This document shows positions 45,782-55,689 of a stretch of DNA of 64,000 bases, in pieces. The stretch's first letter is position 1, and each line of letters opens with the position of its first letter. The notes under the pieces were generated by a model, which was not told the DNA's origin, did not search any database, and saw only the letters and a list, made by a program, of their open reading frames with translations. Source of the stretch: CAVPJC01 sp963705155 (GTDB lineage Bacteria; Chloroflexota; Anaerolineae; Anaerolineales; UBA4823); the NCBI GenBank assembly GCA_963705155.1, contig CAVPJC010000013.1:372001-436000 (forward strand), in the 5' to 3' direction. Both the position numbers and the translations under genes were made by a program.

Positions 45782-46282
45782 TTAAATATTCGAGCCATTG
45801 GCCTCTTGCTCTGCCCGGGCGCGCCAGGCAAGGCGCTTGACATGCGCAATGAGCACACTGCTCGTCATTGGCTTGAGCAGATAATCGTCTGCACCCTCAT
45901 CAAGCGCCTGGGCAACGATCCCGGGTTTGCTGATGGCTGAAAGCACAAGGATCGGGGCCTGGGTGAATTCGCGGATGGCTTTGCACACCTGCCAACCATC
46001 CATATCCGGAACCATCAAGTTCAAGATAATAATATCCGGATTTAGGTTGTGTGCTTCCGCAATCCCTTTTGGACCCGAACTGGCAATTGTGACGGCGAAT
46101 GAACCTGGTTGCAAGACGAGCCTGAGCATTTCGATCATGGTTTCGTCGTCGTCAATCACCAGCACTTTTGTCGGCACGCTATGGTTTATTTGAGTTAAAT
46201 CGTTGTCAGTCATGATGGAGAGCATGCGGTGCCCGGGTAGTGCCTCCTCGAGTTCGGGTGCGTCTTTGTCCCAATTATGCAC
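45782..46282 (-). CDS. Stand-alone receiver protein with Asn at the phosphorylation site
   Basis: CheY-like domain of about 120 residues. KVLVIDDDETMIEMLRLVL supplies the acidic pocket (Asp44-46), SAIS at residues 115-118 supplies the switch Ser, and DDYLLKPM the conserved Lys137. At the phosphoacceptor position the sequence is IIILNLMVPDMDG: Asn88 (AAC, 46019-46021) instead of Asp. It has no output domain. The start is uncertain: MTDNDLTQINH at 46213 would leave less leader. If the Asn is real, the protein would be a non-phosphorylated receiver. It is divergent from the kinase gene at 46386. Confidence 0.8.
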   Translation of the reverse strand: MHNWDKDAPELEEALPGHRMLSIMTDNDLTQINHSVPTKVLVIDDDETMIEMLRLVLQPGSFAVTIASSGPKGIAEAHNLNPDIIILNLMVPDMDGWQVCKAIREFTQAPILVLSAISKPGIVAQALDEGADDYLLKPMTSSVLIAHVKRLAWRARAEQEANGSNI

Positions 46283-46385
46283 GAAAAGTATATTACTTTA
46301 CCTTACAAACACTTTACAGCATTTGGGCTTGATTCCAGGTGCATTCGGGTATATGATTTAAACTTAGAAAGGGAGAGATTCAATC

Positions 46386-47547
46386 GTGAGCTTCGCAATC
46401 TCATGCCCCAATTGCGGCCAACCGGTTAACTTTAACCAACGCTACTGTGATCATTGCAGCGCCGATCTTGCCATTGCCGCAGAATTGGCTGAACAAGAGA
46501 TGAGCCTGCCTGTTCGTCTGGAAGCTGGAGCTCCGGTTGCACCTGAGATCCTGGTGCCACGTCTGGGCGAATATCTGATTAAGAACGGCAGCTTGAAACC
46601 CTCAGACCTTGAATTAGCTCTGGCTTATCAGGCTCAGAAAACCGCCTCCGGGAAACCGGTATTACTGGGTCAGGCTCTTCGGGATCTTGATTTGATCTCA
46701 GCAGAAGTGCTGGATCAAGCCGTAACTGTACAGATTTTTGAGCTACAAAACGCATTGCGTCAATCGAACCGTGAGTTGGAAGCGCGCGTAGAAGAGCGAA
46801 CGCTGCGAGCTTGAAAAGGCGTTTAGCAAGCTGGCAGAACTCAGCCAGCTGAAGGCCAATTTTATCGCCAATATTTCTCACGAGCTCAGGACACCGCTGG
46901 CCCATCTGAAAGGCTATCTGGAAATTCTGGCAGCCAAAGACCTTGGTGATTTAACAACAAACCAGGCAGACGCTCTGGCAGTAATGCAGCGGGCAGAAAT
47001 CAGGTTAGAGCGGTTAATTGAAGACTTGATCCAATTTGCCTTGGTTTCTAAGGGCATGCTTGCCCTCAATATCCAGCCGGCTGAAGTGGAACGAATGTTG
47101 CAAGGTGTTGTGGTGCAGGTGGAACGAAAAGCACAGACTGCCAGGCTTTACTTGGAAACCGAATTGGATGATGATCTGCCTATGATCTGGTGTGATGTAG
47201 AAAAGATAGGCTGGGTACTTGTACAAATGCTGGATAATGCGATTAAGTTTACCCATCCTGGTGGGAAAATTAAAATTGAGGCTGCTCGAGCTGAAACCTT
47301 TGTTACAATATCAGTAACCGATACCGGCATCGGCATTCCACATGAACGGATTGCAGAGATTTTTGAACCATTTCACCAATTGGATGGTTCCTCTACCCGG
47401 CGTTATGGTGGCACGGGCCTGGGGTTGGCGCTTTCAAATCAGATCATAAAAGCACATGATGCGCTGATCAAAGTAATATCGACACCAGGCATTGGTTCAC
47501 GTTTTGAGTTTAGTTTGCCAGTCGCAAGCAAAACTGTGGAGATGTAG
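46386..47547 (+). CDS. Sensor histidine kinase with zinc ribbon and MshEN-like domain (frameshifted)
   Basis: About 387 residues, no membrane helix, so cytoplasmic. Residues 5-30 form a zinc ribbon (SCPNCGQPVNFNQRYCDHCS), residues about 58-115 resemble the MshEN/GspE N-terminal fold (RLGEYLIKNGSLKPSDLELA, LGQALRDLDLISAEVLDQA), then a coiled coil (QSNRELEARVEERT). A break near 46797-46812 leads into ELEKAFSKLAELSQLKANFI, the H-box NISHELRTPLAHLKGYLEIL, N-box LDNAIKFTHPGG, DTGIGIP and GGTGLGLAL. The GTG start has AGGGAGAG eight bases upstream. A GAF kinase and an OmpR-type regulator follow. Confidence 0.83.
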
Positions 47548-47555
47548 ACACTTCA

Positions 47556-48809
47556 ATGTTTGACGATCCAGTAAATCCATCAACACTCAGACCACAGGAA
47601 CTGGAAGCTGTCTATGCTATCAGCCGGGCTGTTGCTGGCTCTGTTGATATTGATGCAGCCCTGGATGAAATAACTCAACTGGCAAGGCCGGTGTTCATTT
47701 TTGACAGCATGGTTCTCTATATGCAGCAGGCTGTCGAAACAATGGAACCAGCCTACGCACGCGCCATCGGCAGGGGGCGTTCTCAGGAAGCCGAACTGGC
47801 GTGGGGTGAAGCCACTGCACACGAAGCCATGCAGACCGGTCAAGCGATCATCCGAGAAGAGGAAATTGACAACCTGGACGACCGGACAAGGTTTCGGTAT
47901 TCCTTAGGTCTTCCGCTGCGTCCTGGCAACAATCCACAGGGTGCGTTGGTATTTATCCGGTTTGGTGGACCATCTTACAAACCAGACCAGATCCGGCTGG
48001 CTGAATTTATCGCTGTTCATGTGGCCCAGCTTTTAGAACACGATCAACTGGTTCAGAAAATTGTGGCACTCGAGGCCGAACGAAGGTTGAACCGCTTGCA
48101 GGAAGATTTCATTGCGACGGTTTCCCATGAGCTCCTAACGCCATTAGGTTTTATTAAGGGGTACGCCACCACTTTGCTGCGTCAAGACACGGTTTGGGAC
48201 GATGCTACCCGGAGTGAGTTTCTGACGATCATTGATGAAGAGGCCGATCGATTGCGCGAATTGATTGACAATTTGATGGATTCATCCCGGTTGCAAGCGG
48301 GTACACTGCGGATGAGTTTCCAACCGGTAAAGTTGGACAATTTCTTAAGAGATATGGCATATCGAGCCCGGGCAAGAGAAGAAAATCAAAACGTGGATAT
48401 TGTGATTAATGCTCCCGGGTTAAAAATACCCGTCGATCCGGCCCGGCTGGCGCAGGTATTTGATAATCTTCTAACCAATGCCGCCAAGTACGCTCCTGGA
48501 GCGAAGATCACAATTACATTGAACGAAGAAACGCCTTACGCTCACATCATTGTTCAGGATGACGGCCCCGGTATTGCTCCGGAGCATTTGAATAACCTTT
48601 TTAAACGTTTCTACCGGGTGCCCACGAATAATACAACTGTCAGAGGCACCGGATTGGGTTTATTCATTTGCCGGCAAATCGTGCGCGCCCATGATGGGGA
48701 GATTCGAGTGGAGTCAACTCAGGGCGAAGGCACTGCATTTCATATTTTCCTGCCATTGGAGCAGGTCGAAACTAAAAAAGTACACCTATCTTTGAGGGAG
48801 ATTGCCTGA
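47556..48809 (+). CDS. GAF-domain sensor histidine kinase
   Basis: 417 residues, intact and cytoplasmic. An N-terminal GAF domain (residues about 17-170, ELEAVYAISRAVAGSVDIDA) is joined by a helix to the HisKA region TVSHELLTPLGFIKGYATTL and the ATPase domain with LTNAAKYAPGAKI (N-box), DDGPGIAPEHLNNLFKRFYR and GTGLGLFICRQIVRAHDGEI. It autophosphorylates the H-box His and most likely passes phosphate to the regulator whose start overlaps its stop by one base. The GAF ligand is unknown. Confidence 0.9.
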   Translation: MFDDPVNPSTLRPQELEAVYAISRAVAGSVDIDAALDEITQLARPVFIFDSMVLYMQQAVETMEPAYARAIGRGRSQEAELAWGEATAHEAMQTGQAIIREEEIDNLDDRTRFRYSLGLPLRPGNNPQGALVFIRFGGPSYKPDQIRLAEFIAVHVAQLLEHDQLVQKIVALEAERRLNRLQEDFIATVSHELLTPLGFIKGYATTLLRQDTVWDDATRSEFLTIIDEEADRLRELIDNLMDSSRLQAGTLRMSFQPVKLDNFLRDMAYRARAREENQNVDIVINAPGLKIPVDPARLAQVFDNLLTNAAKYAPGAKITITLNEETPYAHIIVQDDGPGIAPEHLNNLFKRFYRVPTNNTTVRGTGLGLFICRQIVRAHDGEIRVESTQGEGTAFHIFLPLEQVETKKVHLSLREIA

Positions 48810-49504
48810 TGAGCACAAAAATTCTGGTCGTTGATGACGAGCCTCGTTATTTGCGCCTGATGGAAGCTAATCTGGTGCCTGATGGTTACCAAGTGATCAA
48901 GGCCGTGAATGGGCAGGAAGCGGTGGATAAAGTAGCGACACAGCGTCCAGAGCTTGTGTTGTTAGATATCATGATGCCTGTACTGGATGGTTTCGGGGCG
49001 TGCGAACGCATTCGTGAATTTTCCCAAGTACCCATCATCATGGTTACAGCCCGTGGAGAAGAAAATGCACGCGTGCGCGGACTGGATTTGGGAGCTGATG
49101 ATTATATTGTTAAACCATTTTCAGCGACCGAATTGTTAGCCCGAGTGCGGGCGGTGCTGCGAAGGGCCAAAACCTCTGGAAGTAACTTCCAACAGGCTGT
49201 GTTTGCCCACGGGAATTTGCGCATTGACTTTGCCAGGGCGGAAGTTTTTCGGAACGATAAGATTGTCTTCCTATCTGCTACAGAATACCGTTTGTTACTG
49301 CAATTTGCACATAATCTGGGTCAGATCCTCACCTCCGAACAGCTGCTGGGAAATGTCTGGGGACCAGAGTATGCTGAAGATAAAGAGATTTTGTGGGTGA
49401 GCATTTCACGCTTGCGACAGAAGTTAGAGGATGACCCCAAAGAGCCAGTTCACATTGTAACACGCTCCGGGCTGGGTTATACCATGCCGCCTCTTCAGGA
49501 TTGA
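48809..49504 (+). CDS. OmpR/PhoB-family response regulator
   Basis: 231 residues. The receiver domain has KILVVDDEPRYLRLMEANLV, the phosphoacceptor in LVLLDIMMPVLDG, TARGEENARVRGLDLGADDY and VKPFSATELLARVRA. A winged-helix output domain follows (residues about 128-228: FLSATEYRLLLQFAHNLGQI and VSISRLRQKLEDDPKEPVHI with the final TRSGLGYTM). Directly coupled to the GAF kinase through the TGATG overlap. Its target genes are not apparent from the window. Confidence 0.93.
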   Translation: MSTKILVVDDEPRYLRLMEANLVPDGYQVIKAVNGQEAVDKVATQRPELVLLDIMMPVLDGFGACERIREFSQVPIIMVTARGEENARVRGLDLGADDYIVKPFSATELLARVRAVLRRAKTSGSNFQQAVFAHGNLRIDFARAEVFRNDKIVFLSATEYRLLLQFAHNLGQILTSEQLLGNVWGPEYAEDKEILWVSISRLRQKLEDDPKEPVHIVTRSGLGYTMPPLQD

Positions 49505-49550
49505 AACAGTGTTAGCTCATATTTAAGTTAACTTGAAAGGTGCTGCAAAA

Positions 49551-50228
49551 ATGATAAAACCAGAAGCAATTGCTATACGATCAAAAATTTTAGGGGTTTT
49601 GATACAAGATGCGCGCCTGGCGAGTGGAAAAAGCCAGGAGGATTGCGCTCTAGCGATTGGGGTGACAACAGCAACCTTGCAAATGTACGAATATGGAGAG
49701 CAGGCGCCCTCTTTGCCCGAACTGGAAGCTCTGGCATTTTACTTGAATATCCTCCCGGATCACTTTTGGAAACGAACGATAAAATCAGGCTCATCAAGCG
49801 GCGGAAAATCCAGCGATGTGAGCCAGATGATCGGTTTACGCCAGAGGATGATTGGTGTGATGCTCAGACAGGCTCGGACAGAGCAGGGTATAACCTTAGA
49901 AACCGCAGCAGAACATGCCGGCATGACAGCTTCTCATCTTGAAGCTGTAGAGGTTGGTGAGGCATCGATTTCTGTACCACAGCTTGAAATGCTTGCGTCG
50001 GTAGTAGAACGTCCCATCCAATATTTTATGGATCGCAGCGGACCGGTAGGCGTCTGGACAAACCAGCAAAAAGTCATCCAGGGTTTTCTAACACTTTCAC
50101 CAGAAATTCAAGATTTTATCTCTCGGCCTGTCAACCAACCATATCTGGAATTGGCGAAGCGATTGAGCGAAATGAGCGTTGATAAATTACGTGCGGTGGG
50201 CGAAGGTATCCTGGAAATAACACTTTGA
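49551..50228 (+). CDS. Transcriptional regulator with two XRE-type HTH domains
   Basis: 225 residues. Two Cro/C1-type helix-turn-helix units in tandem: LIQDARLASGKSQEDCALAI with TATLQMYEYGEQAPSLPELE, and MLRQARTEQGITLETAAEHA with ASHLEAVEVGEASISVPQLE. A C-terminal helical tail ends ELAKRLSEMSVDKLRAVGEG. Double-HTH proteins of this type are frequent in Chloroflexota. ATG 49551 is chosen rather than 49533 because the HTH begins immediately. It may belong to the same unit as the TPR gene ten bases downstream. Confidence 0.8.
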   Translation: MIKPEAIAIRSKILGVLIQDARLASGKSQEDCALAIGVTTATLQMYEYGEQAPSLPELEALAFYLNILPDHFWKRTIKSGSSSGGKSSDVSQMIGLRQRMIGVMLRQARTEQGITLETAAEHAGMTASHLEAVEVGEASISVPQLEMLASVVERPIQYFMDRSGPVGVWTNQQKVIQGFLTLSPEIQDFISRPVNQPYLELAKRLSEMSVDKLRAVGEGILEITL

Positions 50229-50237
50229 GGACCGAAC

Positions 50238-50784
50238 ATGAACGAGACACTATCTGCTAAAGAGTTGGTTTCTGAAGGCAAGGGTGCGTATCAATCCGGT
50301 GATTTTGCGGCCGCGGGCGCGAACCTTTGAAGCTGCCGCCCAGGCATTTCAAGCTGAGGGAGATGCTTTGAGCGCTGCTGAGATGCGGAATAATAGCAGT
50401 GTCGCTTACCTGCAAAGTGGAGACGGGCAGGCAGCATTGCAGGCTGTTGAAGGTACTCCGGATCGATTTGCCCTGGCAGGCGATATCCGCCGGCAGGGGA
50501 TGGCGCTGGGTAACCTGGGTGCTGCCCTGGAGGCCTTAGATAGACAGGATGAAGCAGCCCAGGCGTATCAGCAATCCAGTGATTGTCTGAAACAAGCCGG
50601 TGAGCTCGATATGCGCATGTATGTTGTACAATCGCTTTCGGCTCTTCAGTTGCGTTCGGGCCGGCAGGTTCAGGCATTAGAAACGATGCAAGCTGGTCTG
50701 GAAGAAGTAGAACATCCAACACCGAAACAGGCATTTCTCAAACGATTACTCAAGGCGCCATTAAAATTGCTTGGCAGATCTTAA
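50238..50784 (+). CDS. TPR-repeat protein (frameshifted)
   Basis: About 180 residues. It starts MNETLSAKELVSEGKGAYQS, breaks near 50315-50325 in a G/C-rich run, and continues FEAAAQAFQAEGDALSAAEM, NNSSVAYLQSGDGQAALQAV, MALGNLGAALEALDRQDEAA and VQSLSALQLRSGRQVQALET, four clear tetratricopeptide units. The tail KRLLKAPLKLLGRS is basic. A scaffold or interaction protein, cytoplasmic. ACCGAACATG provides no strong Shine-Dalgarno. Confidence 0.7.
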
Positions 50785-50856
50785 TTCTGGTGGGGAAGCG
50801 TAAGGAATACCGAGAACGGTTAGGGCGTATTGAGCAAGGATTTTCCCTTAATGCGT

Positions 50857-50878
50857 CAGGAGTGCACAATAACTCCTG
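50857..50878 (+). terminator. Weak hairpin after the TPR gene
   Basis: CAGGAGT (50857-50863) pairs with ACTCCTG (50872-50878) around eight bases. No T-run follows, so termination strength is doubtful. Confidence 0.35.
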
Positions 50879-50909
50879 GGTTCAATATTGATTATGCTAT
50901 AAAACAATT

Positions 50910-51773
50910 ATGGTTGTGCATTCGCGCCAGCTAATCGTTCGTTTCGCAACTGAGCAAGATACACTGCGGCTTGCTAATTTAATTCACTTTGAAGCACATG
51001 TTCATCGCCATTTAGATTGGCGGCCTCCCCTGGAATGGGTAGGGAATAATCCTTACCTGGTGGGTGAAAAGGACGGAGACCTGTTAGCGTCATTGGCTTG
51101 CCCACAAGATCCAGCGGGCGTAGCCTGGATCCGGTTATTTGCTGTTGCTTCCAGCTTGTCAATCCAACAGGCATGGGATGAATTGTGGATGGCAGCGATG
51201 CAGTATTACAGCAGGACACCTGTGCGAATTCATGTGGCAGCAATTCCACTACAAGGCTGGCTGCAGGATCTGCTGGAAAAAAGCGGCTTCATCCACACTC
51301 ACCGGGTGGTTGTCTTATCGTGGAAGAACGGCGGATCACTGCCTGAAGCACCCAGAAATGATGTCCGGATCCGTCCGATGAACCTGGACGATTTGCCTGT
51401 TGTTGAGCGGGTGGATGCAATTTCATTCGCCGCCATCTGGCAAAATTCACTTGCTTGCATTGAAGATGCATACCGCCAATCGGCAATTGCGACGGTTGCA
51501 GAAGTGGATGGCAAGCTGGTAGGCTATCAAATCAGCACGACCACACCATTGGGCGGACACCTGGCTCGCCTGGCGGTCATCCCTCATTACCAAGGTAAGG
51601 GAATAGGATATGCCATCCTGTGTGACACGATTTCGCAGTTTGTGCGTCGTGGTGCGAGGACCATCACAGTGAATACACAACATGATAATGATACCTCGCT
51701 TGCTCTTTATCTAAAAACCGGTTTCCAGCGGACTGGAGAAGAATATCCTGTGTACCAATACGATATTAATTAA
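50910..51773 (+). CDS. Tandem GNAT-fold acetyltransferase
   Basis: 287 residues made of two GNAT halves. The N-terminal half (residues 1-140, IVRFATEQDTLRLANLIHFE) lacks a clear acetyl-CoA loop. The C-terminal half (residues 150-287, VRIRPMNLDDLPVVERVDAI) has LARLAVIPHYQGKGIGYAIL, the QxxGxG/A pyrophosphate-binding loop, and ALYLKTGFQRTGEEYPVYQY. Likely an N-acetyltransferase of an unknown amine or protein substrate. The frame is intact. Confidence 0.82.
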   Translation: MVVHSRQLIVRFATEQDTLRLANLIHFEAHVHRHLDWRPPLEWVGNNPYLVGEKDGDLLASLACPQDPAGVAWIRLFAVASSLSIQQAWDELWMAAMQYYSRTPVRIHVAAIPLQGWLQDLLEKSGFIHTHRVVVLSWKNGGSLPEAPRNDVRIRPMNLDDLPVVERVDAISFAAIWQNSLACIEDAYRQSAIATVAEVDGKLVGYQISTTTPLGGHLARLAVIPHYQGKGIGYAILCDTISQFVRRGARTITVNTQHDNDTSLALYLKTGFQRTGEEYPVYQYDIN

Positions 51774-51862
51774 CTGAAGGATTTGTGCTGTTTCCGACAA
51801 ATAAACTTCCTGCCTCCACGTATCGCGGGAACTCTCAATCGGAAATCTTGCTCTGAAAAAAG

Positions 51863-52693
51863 ATGATAACCGAAGAATTTAACTGGAAAACAACCGACGG
51901 ATTGACATTACAGGCTTGCAACTGGCAACCCGAGGCAGATCTCAGAGGGGTAGTATGCCTTGTACATGGATTGGGTGAGCATTTGGGCCGGTATCGTCAA
52001 GTAGCGGCATACTTTACAAATGCAGGAATTGGAGTGCTGTCCTTTGATTTACGCGGTCATGGCAAATCTCAAGGTAAACAGGGATATATTCCATCGTATG
52101 ACATCTTGTTGGACGATGTCCAAAGGTTGTTGACAGAAGCAGGAACCAGGTACCCGGCCAAACCAATATTTCTATACGGGCACAGTCTGGGTGGTAACCT
52201 GGTAATAAACTATGCACTGAGACGCAAACCGAGCTTGATTGGAGTAATTTCTACCAGCCCGTTTTTGCATCCAGGGTTTAACCCGCCCGCCAGCAAATTA
52301 GCACTTGGAAAGATCATGTATTCGGTATGGCCTGGTTTTACGATGCCCAATGGATTGGAATTGCAGGCCTTATCCAAAGACCCCAGGGTGGTTGATGCCT
52401 ATATCAACGACCGGCTGGTGCACAATCATTTATCTGCACGCCTGGGACTGGATATGCTTAAATCGGGGGAGTGGGCCATGAACCACGCTGCTGAACTCTC
52501 GGTACCCCTGTTATTAATGCACGGTGATGCAGATCGTTTAACTTCTGCATCCGCCAGCCGGGAGTTCGCCAGGGGCGCGGGAGAAAAATGCACTCTGAAA
52601 ATTTGGGACGGGGGATATCATGAGCTGCATAATGAGCCTGAACAAAGGGAAGTATTAGGCTATATGTTGAATTGGATGGAAGCCAGGTTGTAA
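51863..52693 (+). CDS. Alpha/beta hydrolase, monoacylglycerol-lipase type
   Basis: 276 residues, cytoplasmic. It shows VVCLVHGLGEHLGRYRQVAA (oxyanion HG motif), VLSFDLRGHGKSQGKQGY, the nucleophile elbow FLYGHSLGGNLVINYAL (Ser), LLLMHGDADRLTSASASREF (Asp) and DGGYHELHNEPEQREVLGYM (His). This order is typical of the serine aminopeptidase S33 / monoglyceride lipase group, which hydrolyses monoacylglycerols or lysophospholipids. No obvious promoter or terminator in the 89 bases before it. Confidence 0.88.
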   Translation: MITEEFNWKTTDGLTLQACNWQPEADLRGVVCLVHGLGEHLGRYRQVAAYFTNAGIGVLSFDLRGHGKSQGKQGYIPSYDILLDDVQRLLTEAGTRYPAKPIFLYGHSLGGNLVINYALRRKPSLIGVISTSPFLHPGFNPPASKLALGKIMYSVWPGFTMPNGLELQALSKDPRVVDAYINDRLVHNHLSARLGLDMLKSGEWAMNHAAELSVPLLLMHGDADRLTSASASREFARGAGEKCTLKIWDGGYHELHNEPEQREVLGYMLNWMEARL

Positions 52694-52704
52694 GGGGAAA
52701 CCAG

Positions 52705-52713
52705 TGATATAAT
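52705..52713 (+). promoter_or_regulatory. Extended -10 promoter for the aminotransferase
   Basis: TGATATAAT: a perfect TATAAT at 52708-52713 with the TGn extension, which can compensate for the missing -35. It lies 43 bases before the ATG, with AGGAG between. Confidence 0.5.
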
Positions 52714-52756
52714 TTTCTGGCTTTGGAACGACCGTAAATATTCAGGAGAAAATCAC

Positions 52757-54094
52757 ATGCAGTTTATGAACTTGCCCGGGCCGAAGGCCAGGGCGTTGGT
52801 GAAACGCGATCAGGCGATCATATCACCATCCTATCCGCGCGGTTATCCTTTCGCGATGGATCACGGCAAAGGCACTGAGGTTTGGGATGTGGACGGCAAC
52901 CGTTTTTTGGATTTTGCTGCGGGCATTGCGGTTGTATCCACCGGACACAGCCATCCCAGAGTGGTAAAAGCCATCCAGGAGCAGGCAGAAAAATTTATCC
53001 ATATCTCTTCGGATTTTTACCATCCAAAGTGGGTGGAATTGGGAGAGAAGTTGAATGAAATTGCACCGTTCCTTGATAATGCCGTGTCGTTCATGACCAA
53101 TTCGGGCACCGAGAGCGTGGAAGCTGCAATTAAATTGGCACGACATTATACTGGTCGCTCTCAATTCATCGGCTTTTTAGGTGCATTTCATGGGCGGACT
53201 ATGGGTTCGGTGACTTTTACCGCCAGCAAACCGACCTATCATCGCGGTTTTTACCCCTTGCTTAACGGCGTTGTGCACGCACCATTCCCGGATCCATACC
53301 GGCCTGTCCTCGATATCCGAGCTGATGAAGATTACGGCCAGGCGGTTGTGCGATATATTGAAGAACAAATTCTAGGGCATTTGATACCACCGGAAGACAT
53401 CGCCGGCATCTTACTGGAGCCTATTCAGGGGGAGGGCGGGTATATCGTGCCGACGGCGGGCTTTTTCCCGGCATTACGCGAATTGTGTGATCGGCACGGC
53501 ATCCTGCTCATTGTCGATGAAGTGCAATCGGGAACTGGCCGTACCGGAAAGTGGTGGGCGGTTGAACATTTCGGAATCGAGCCGGATATTGTATGTATTG
53601 CAAAAGGGATTGCCTCGGGAGTGCCTATGGGTGTGATGATGGCACGTGAGCATATCATGGTTTGGCCCAAGGGATCACACGGAAATACATTTGGAGGCAA
53701 TCCCCTGGCTTGCGCCGCGGCGCTTGCCACAATTGAACTCATTGAAGAAGGGTATATGCAAAATGCCACCGAGTTGGGTGAATATACCCAGGAAATTCTG
53801 GCCGAAATCATGGCCCGTCATCCCAGTATTGGGGATGTACGTGGGATCGGGTTAACGATTGGCGTGGAGTTTGTGGTAGACCGGCAGACAAAGGCGCCTG
53901 CCGAAAAGCTGCGTGATCGGATTGTGGATCTGGCATTCAATATGGGTTTGTTAACCCTCGGTTGTGGTAAAAGCGTCATCAGGATAACTCCGCCGCTTTC
54001 AGTGAGCAAGGAAGAAGTGGACGAAGCGATGGAGATATTTGAACAGGCCATCAGCATGGCCGAAAAGGAGACACACCTTCTCCATGCTGCCTGA
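52757..54094 (+). CDS. Class III PLP-dependent aminotransferase (GABA/acetylornithine type)
   Basis: 445 residues. It has WDVDGNRFLDFAAGIAVVST, MTNSGTESVEAAIKLARHYT, GFLGAFHGRTMGSVTFTASK, ILLEPIQGEGGYIVP, IVDEVQSGTGRTGKWWAVEH and IVCIAKGIASGVPMGVMMAR with the PLP-Schiff-base Lys. Members transaminate 4-aminobutyrate, acetylornithine or related omega-amino acids; the sequence does not decide among them. Shine-Dalgarno CAGGAG precedes the ATG. The last eleven bases overlap the start of the next kinase gene. Confidence 0.9.
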   Translation: MQFMNLPGPKARALVKRDQAIISPSYPRGYPFAMDHGKGTEVWDVDGNRFLDFAAGIAVVSTGHSHPRVVKAIQEQAEKFIHISSDFYHPKWVELGEKLNEIAPFLDNAVSFMTNSGTESVEAAIKLARHYTGRSQFIGFLGAFHGRTMGSVTFTASKPTYHRGFYPLLNGVVHAPFPDPYRPVLDIRADEDYGQAVVRYIEEQILGHLIPPEDIAGILLEPIQGEGGYIVPTAGFFPALRELCDRHGILLIVDEVQSGTGRTGKWWAVEHFGIEPDIVCIAKGIASGVPMGVMMAREHIMVWPKGSHGNTFGGNPLACAAALATIELIEEGYMQNATELGEYTQEILAEIMARHPSIGDVRGIGLTIGVEFVVDRQTKAPAEKLRDRIVDLAFNMGLLTLGCGKSVIRITPPLSVSKEEVDEAMEIFEQAISMAEKETHLLHAA

Positions 54095-55639
54095 TTTTCG
54101 CGTTCGCCAGCGGGATTATTTACTGGAAATCACACGCGCATTTACCCAGGAACTCAACCTGGATAAACTGCTGGCGCGAATTCTGGATATAACCGTTGAG
54201 ATGCTGGCGGGCCAGGCTGGTTTGATTGCTCTTCGCCAGGAATTGGGCGGGTGGTCCGTCGCAGTATCCCACGGTATCCCCGCCACTTTTCTACGGTACC
54301 TGGAACCATTGTTAGCGGCTGTTGACGATCATGAAGATCCGGCTGGGATTGAGCTGCCTGAGATAAACCGGCTCTTGCAAAATCTTACCCGTGCCGCCAG
54401 TTTAGGACTTCTGACTGGCGTTGGGCTGCCGTTGATCGTACGCGGACGGGTGATTGGCGTGATATTTATTTTCCGGAATTATCCCGGGGTTTTCTCGTCC
54501 AATGACCGTGCGCTGCTGCAGACATTTGCGGATCAAGCGGCAATTGCTGTCTACAATGCCCAGCTTTATACCCAGGTGAGTTCGAGAAAAGCAGCGCATG
54601 GATGCTCTTCTGGATACCGCTGCAGATGGAATTTTAATATTATCTGCCGATCACCGGATAGAACGCTGTAACCCGGCACTGGCACGCATGTTGGAGATGA
54701 CGCCTGAGCAAATCCGCGGGCAAGATCACAATGCAGTTGTTCGTTGGTCCAGTCATAAAGACGGCCTGACATTGGAACAGGCCGAAGCCGGCGGCTGGCC
54801 TCTTACCCCGAATGCGGCGTTGTATGTTGAAGGCGACCTGGATAGATTGACTGGTTTACCTCTTCCGGTTGGGATCACTTACGCTCCCCTGGTCAATGCG
54901 GAAGGCGTCCTGGTAAATGTAATTGCAACTGTGCGAGATATCACCCGATTTCGCGAAGCGGACGAATTAAAAAAGCACCTTCATATCGGTCGTCAGTCAT
55001 GAGTTGAAAACACCTGTCGCATTGATCAAAGGGTATGTATCCACATTACGCCGGGACGATGCAAGCTGGGATCGAAAAATTGTTGATGACAGCTTACAGG
55101 TGATCGAAGAAGAAGCCGACCGGCTGACTGGTCTCATAGAAGACCTGCTGGATGCATCCCGGTTGCAGGCCGGTGCTCTGGCAATCAATTTATCCGATGT
55201 GGCGATGGATGTCCTGGCAAACAGGATTGCTGAACGTTTTCGCACACAGAGCAGCACCCATACGTTTCAGGTCAGTTTTCCGCCAAATTTCCCGATTGTG
55301 CTGGCAGACGAAGACAGGATCTCTCAGGTATTTACCAATTTACTATCCAACGCAATCAAGTACTCACCACAGGGTGGTGAGATAGGAATTTCAGGGCAAA
55401 TTCGCCCCACGCAAATCGTCATCTGCGTAAGCGATCAGGGCCCGGGGATTGCGCCCGCAGATATTCCCCATGTGTTCGATCGATTTTACCGTTCCACTGA
55501 AGCCTCTCGAAAAACAAAGGGGGCAGGTCTGGGTTTATACCTGGCCCGGGCTGTAGTGGAAGCGCACGGCGGGCGAATTTGGGTGGATCCGAAACCCGGC
55601 GATGGAGCCAGAATTTGTTTTTCGCTGCCGCGTCCATAA
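54084..55639 (+). CDS. GAF-PAS sensor histidine kinase (two frame breaks)
   Basis: About 518 residues when joined. A GAF domain (YLLEITRAFTQELNLDKLLA to QTFADQAAIAVYNAQLYTQV) is followed, after a break near 54585-54595, by a PAS domain (MDALLDTAADGILILSADHR, NPALARMLEMTPEQIRGQ). After a second break near 54975 comes the kinase core TFISVVSHELKTPVALIKGY, LSNAIKYSPQGGEI, DQGPGIAPADIPHVFDRFYR and GAGLGLYLARAVVEAHGGRI. No membrane helix. It overlaps the aminotransferase gene, an odd pairing that suggests shared regulation. No partner regulator is adjacent. Confidence 0.85.
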
Positions 55640-55689
55640 TTTTCAAAGAACAGAGTACCAGATTCCCAGGACATTATCAGGAGACCTCA

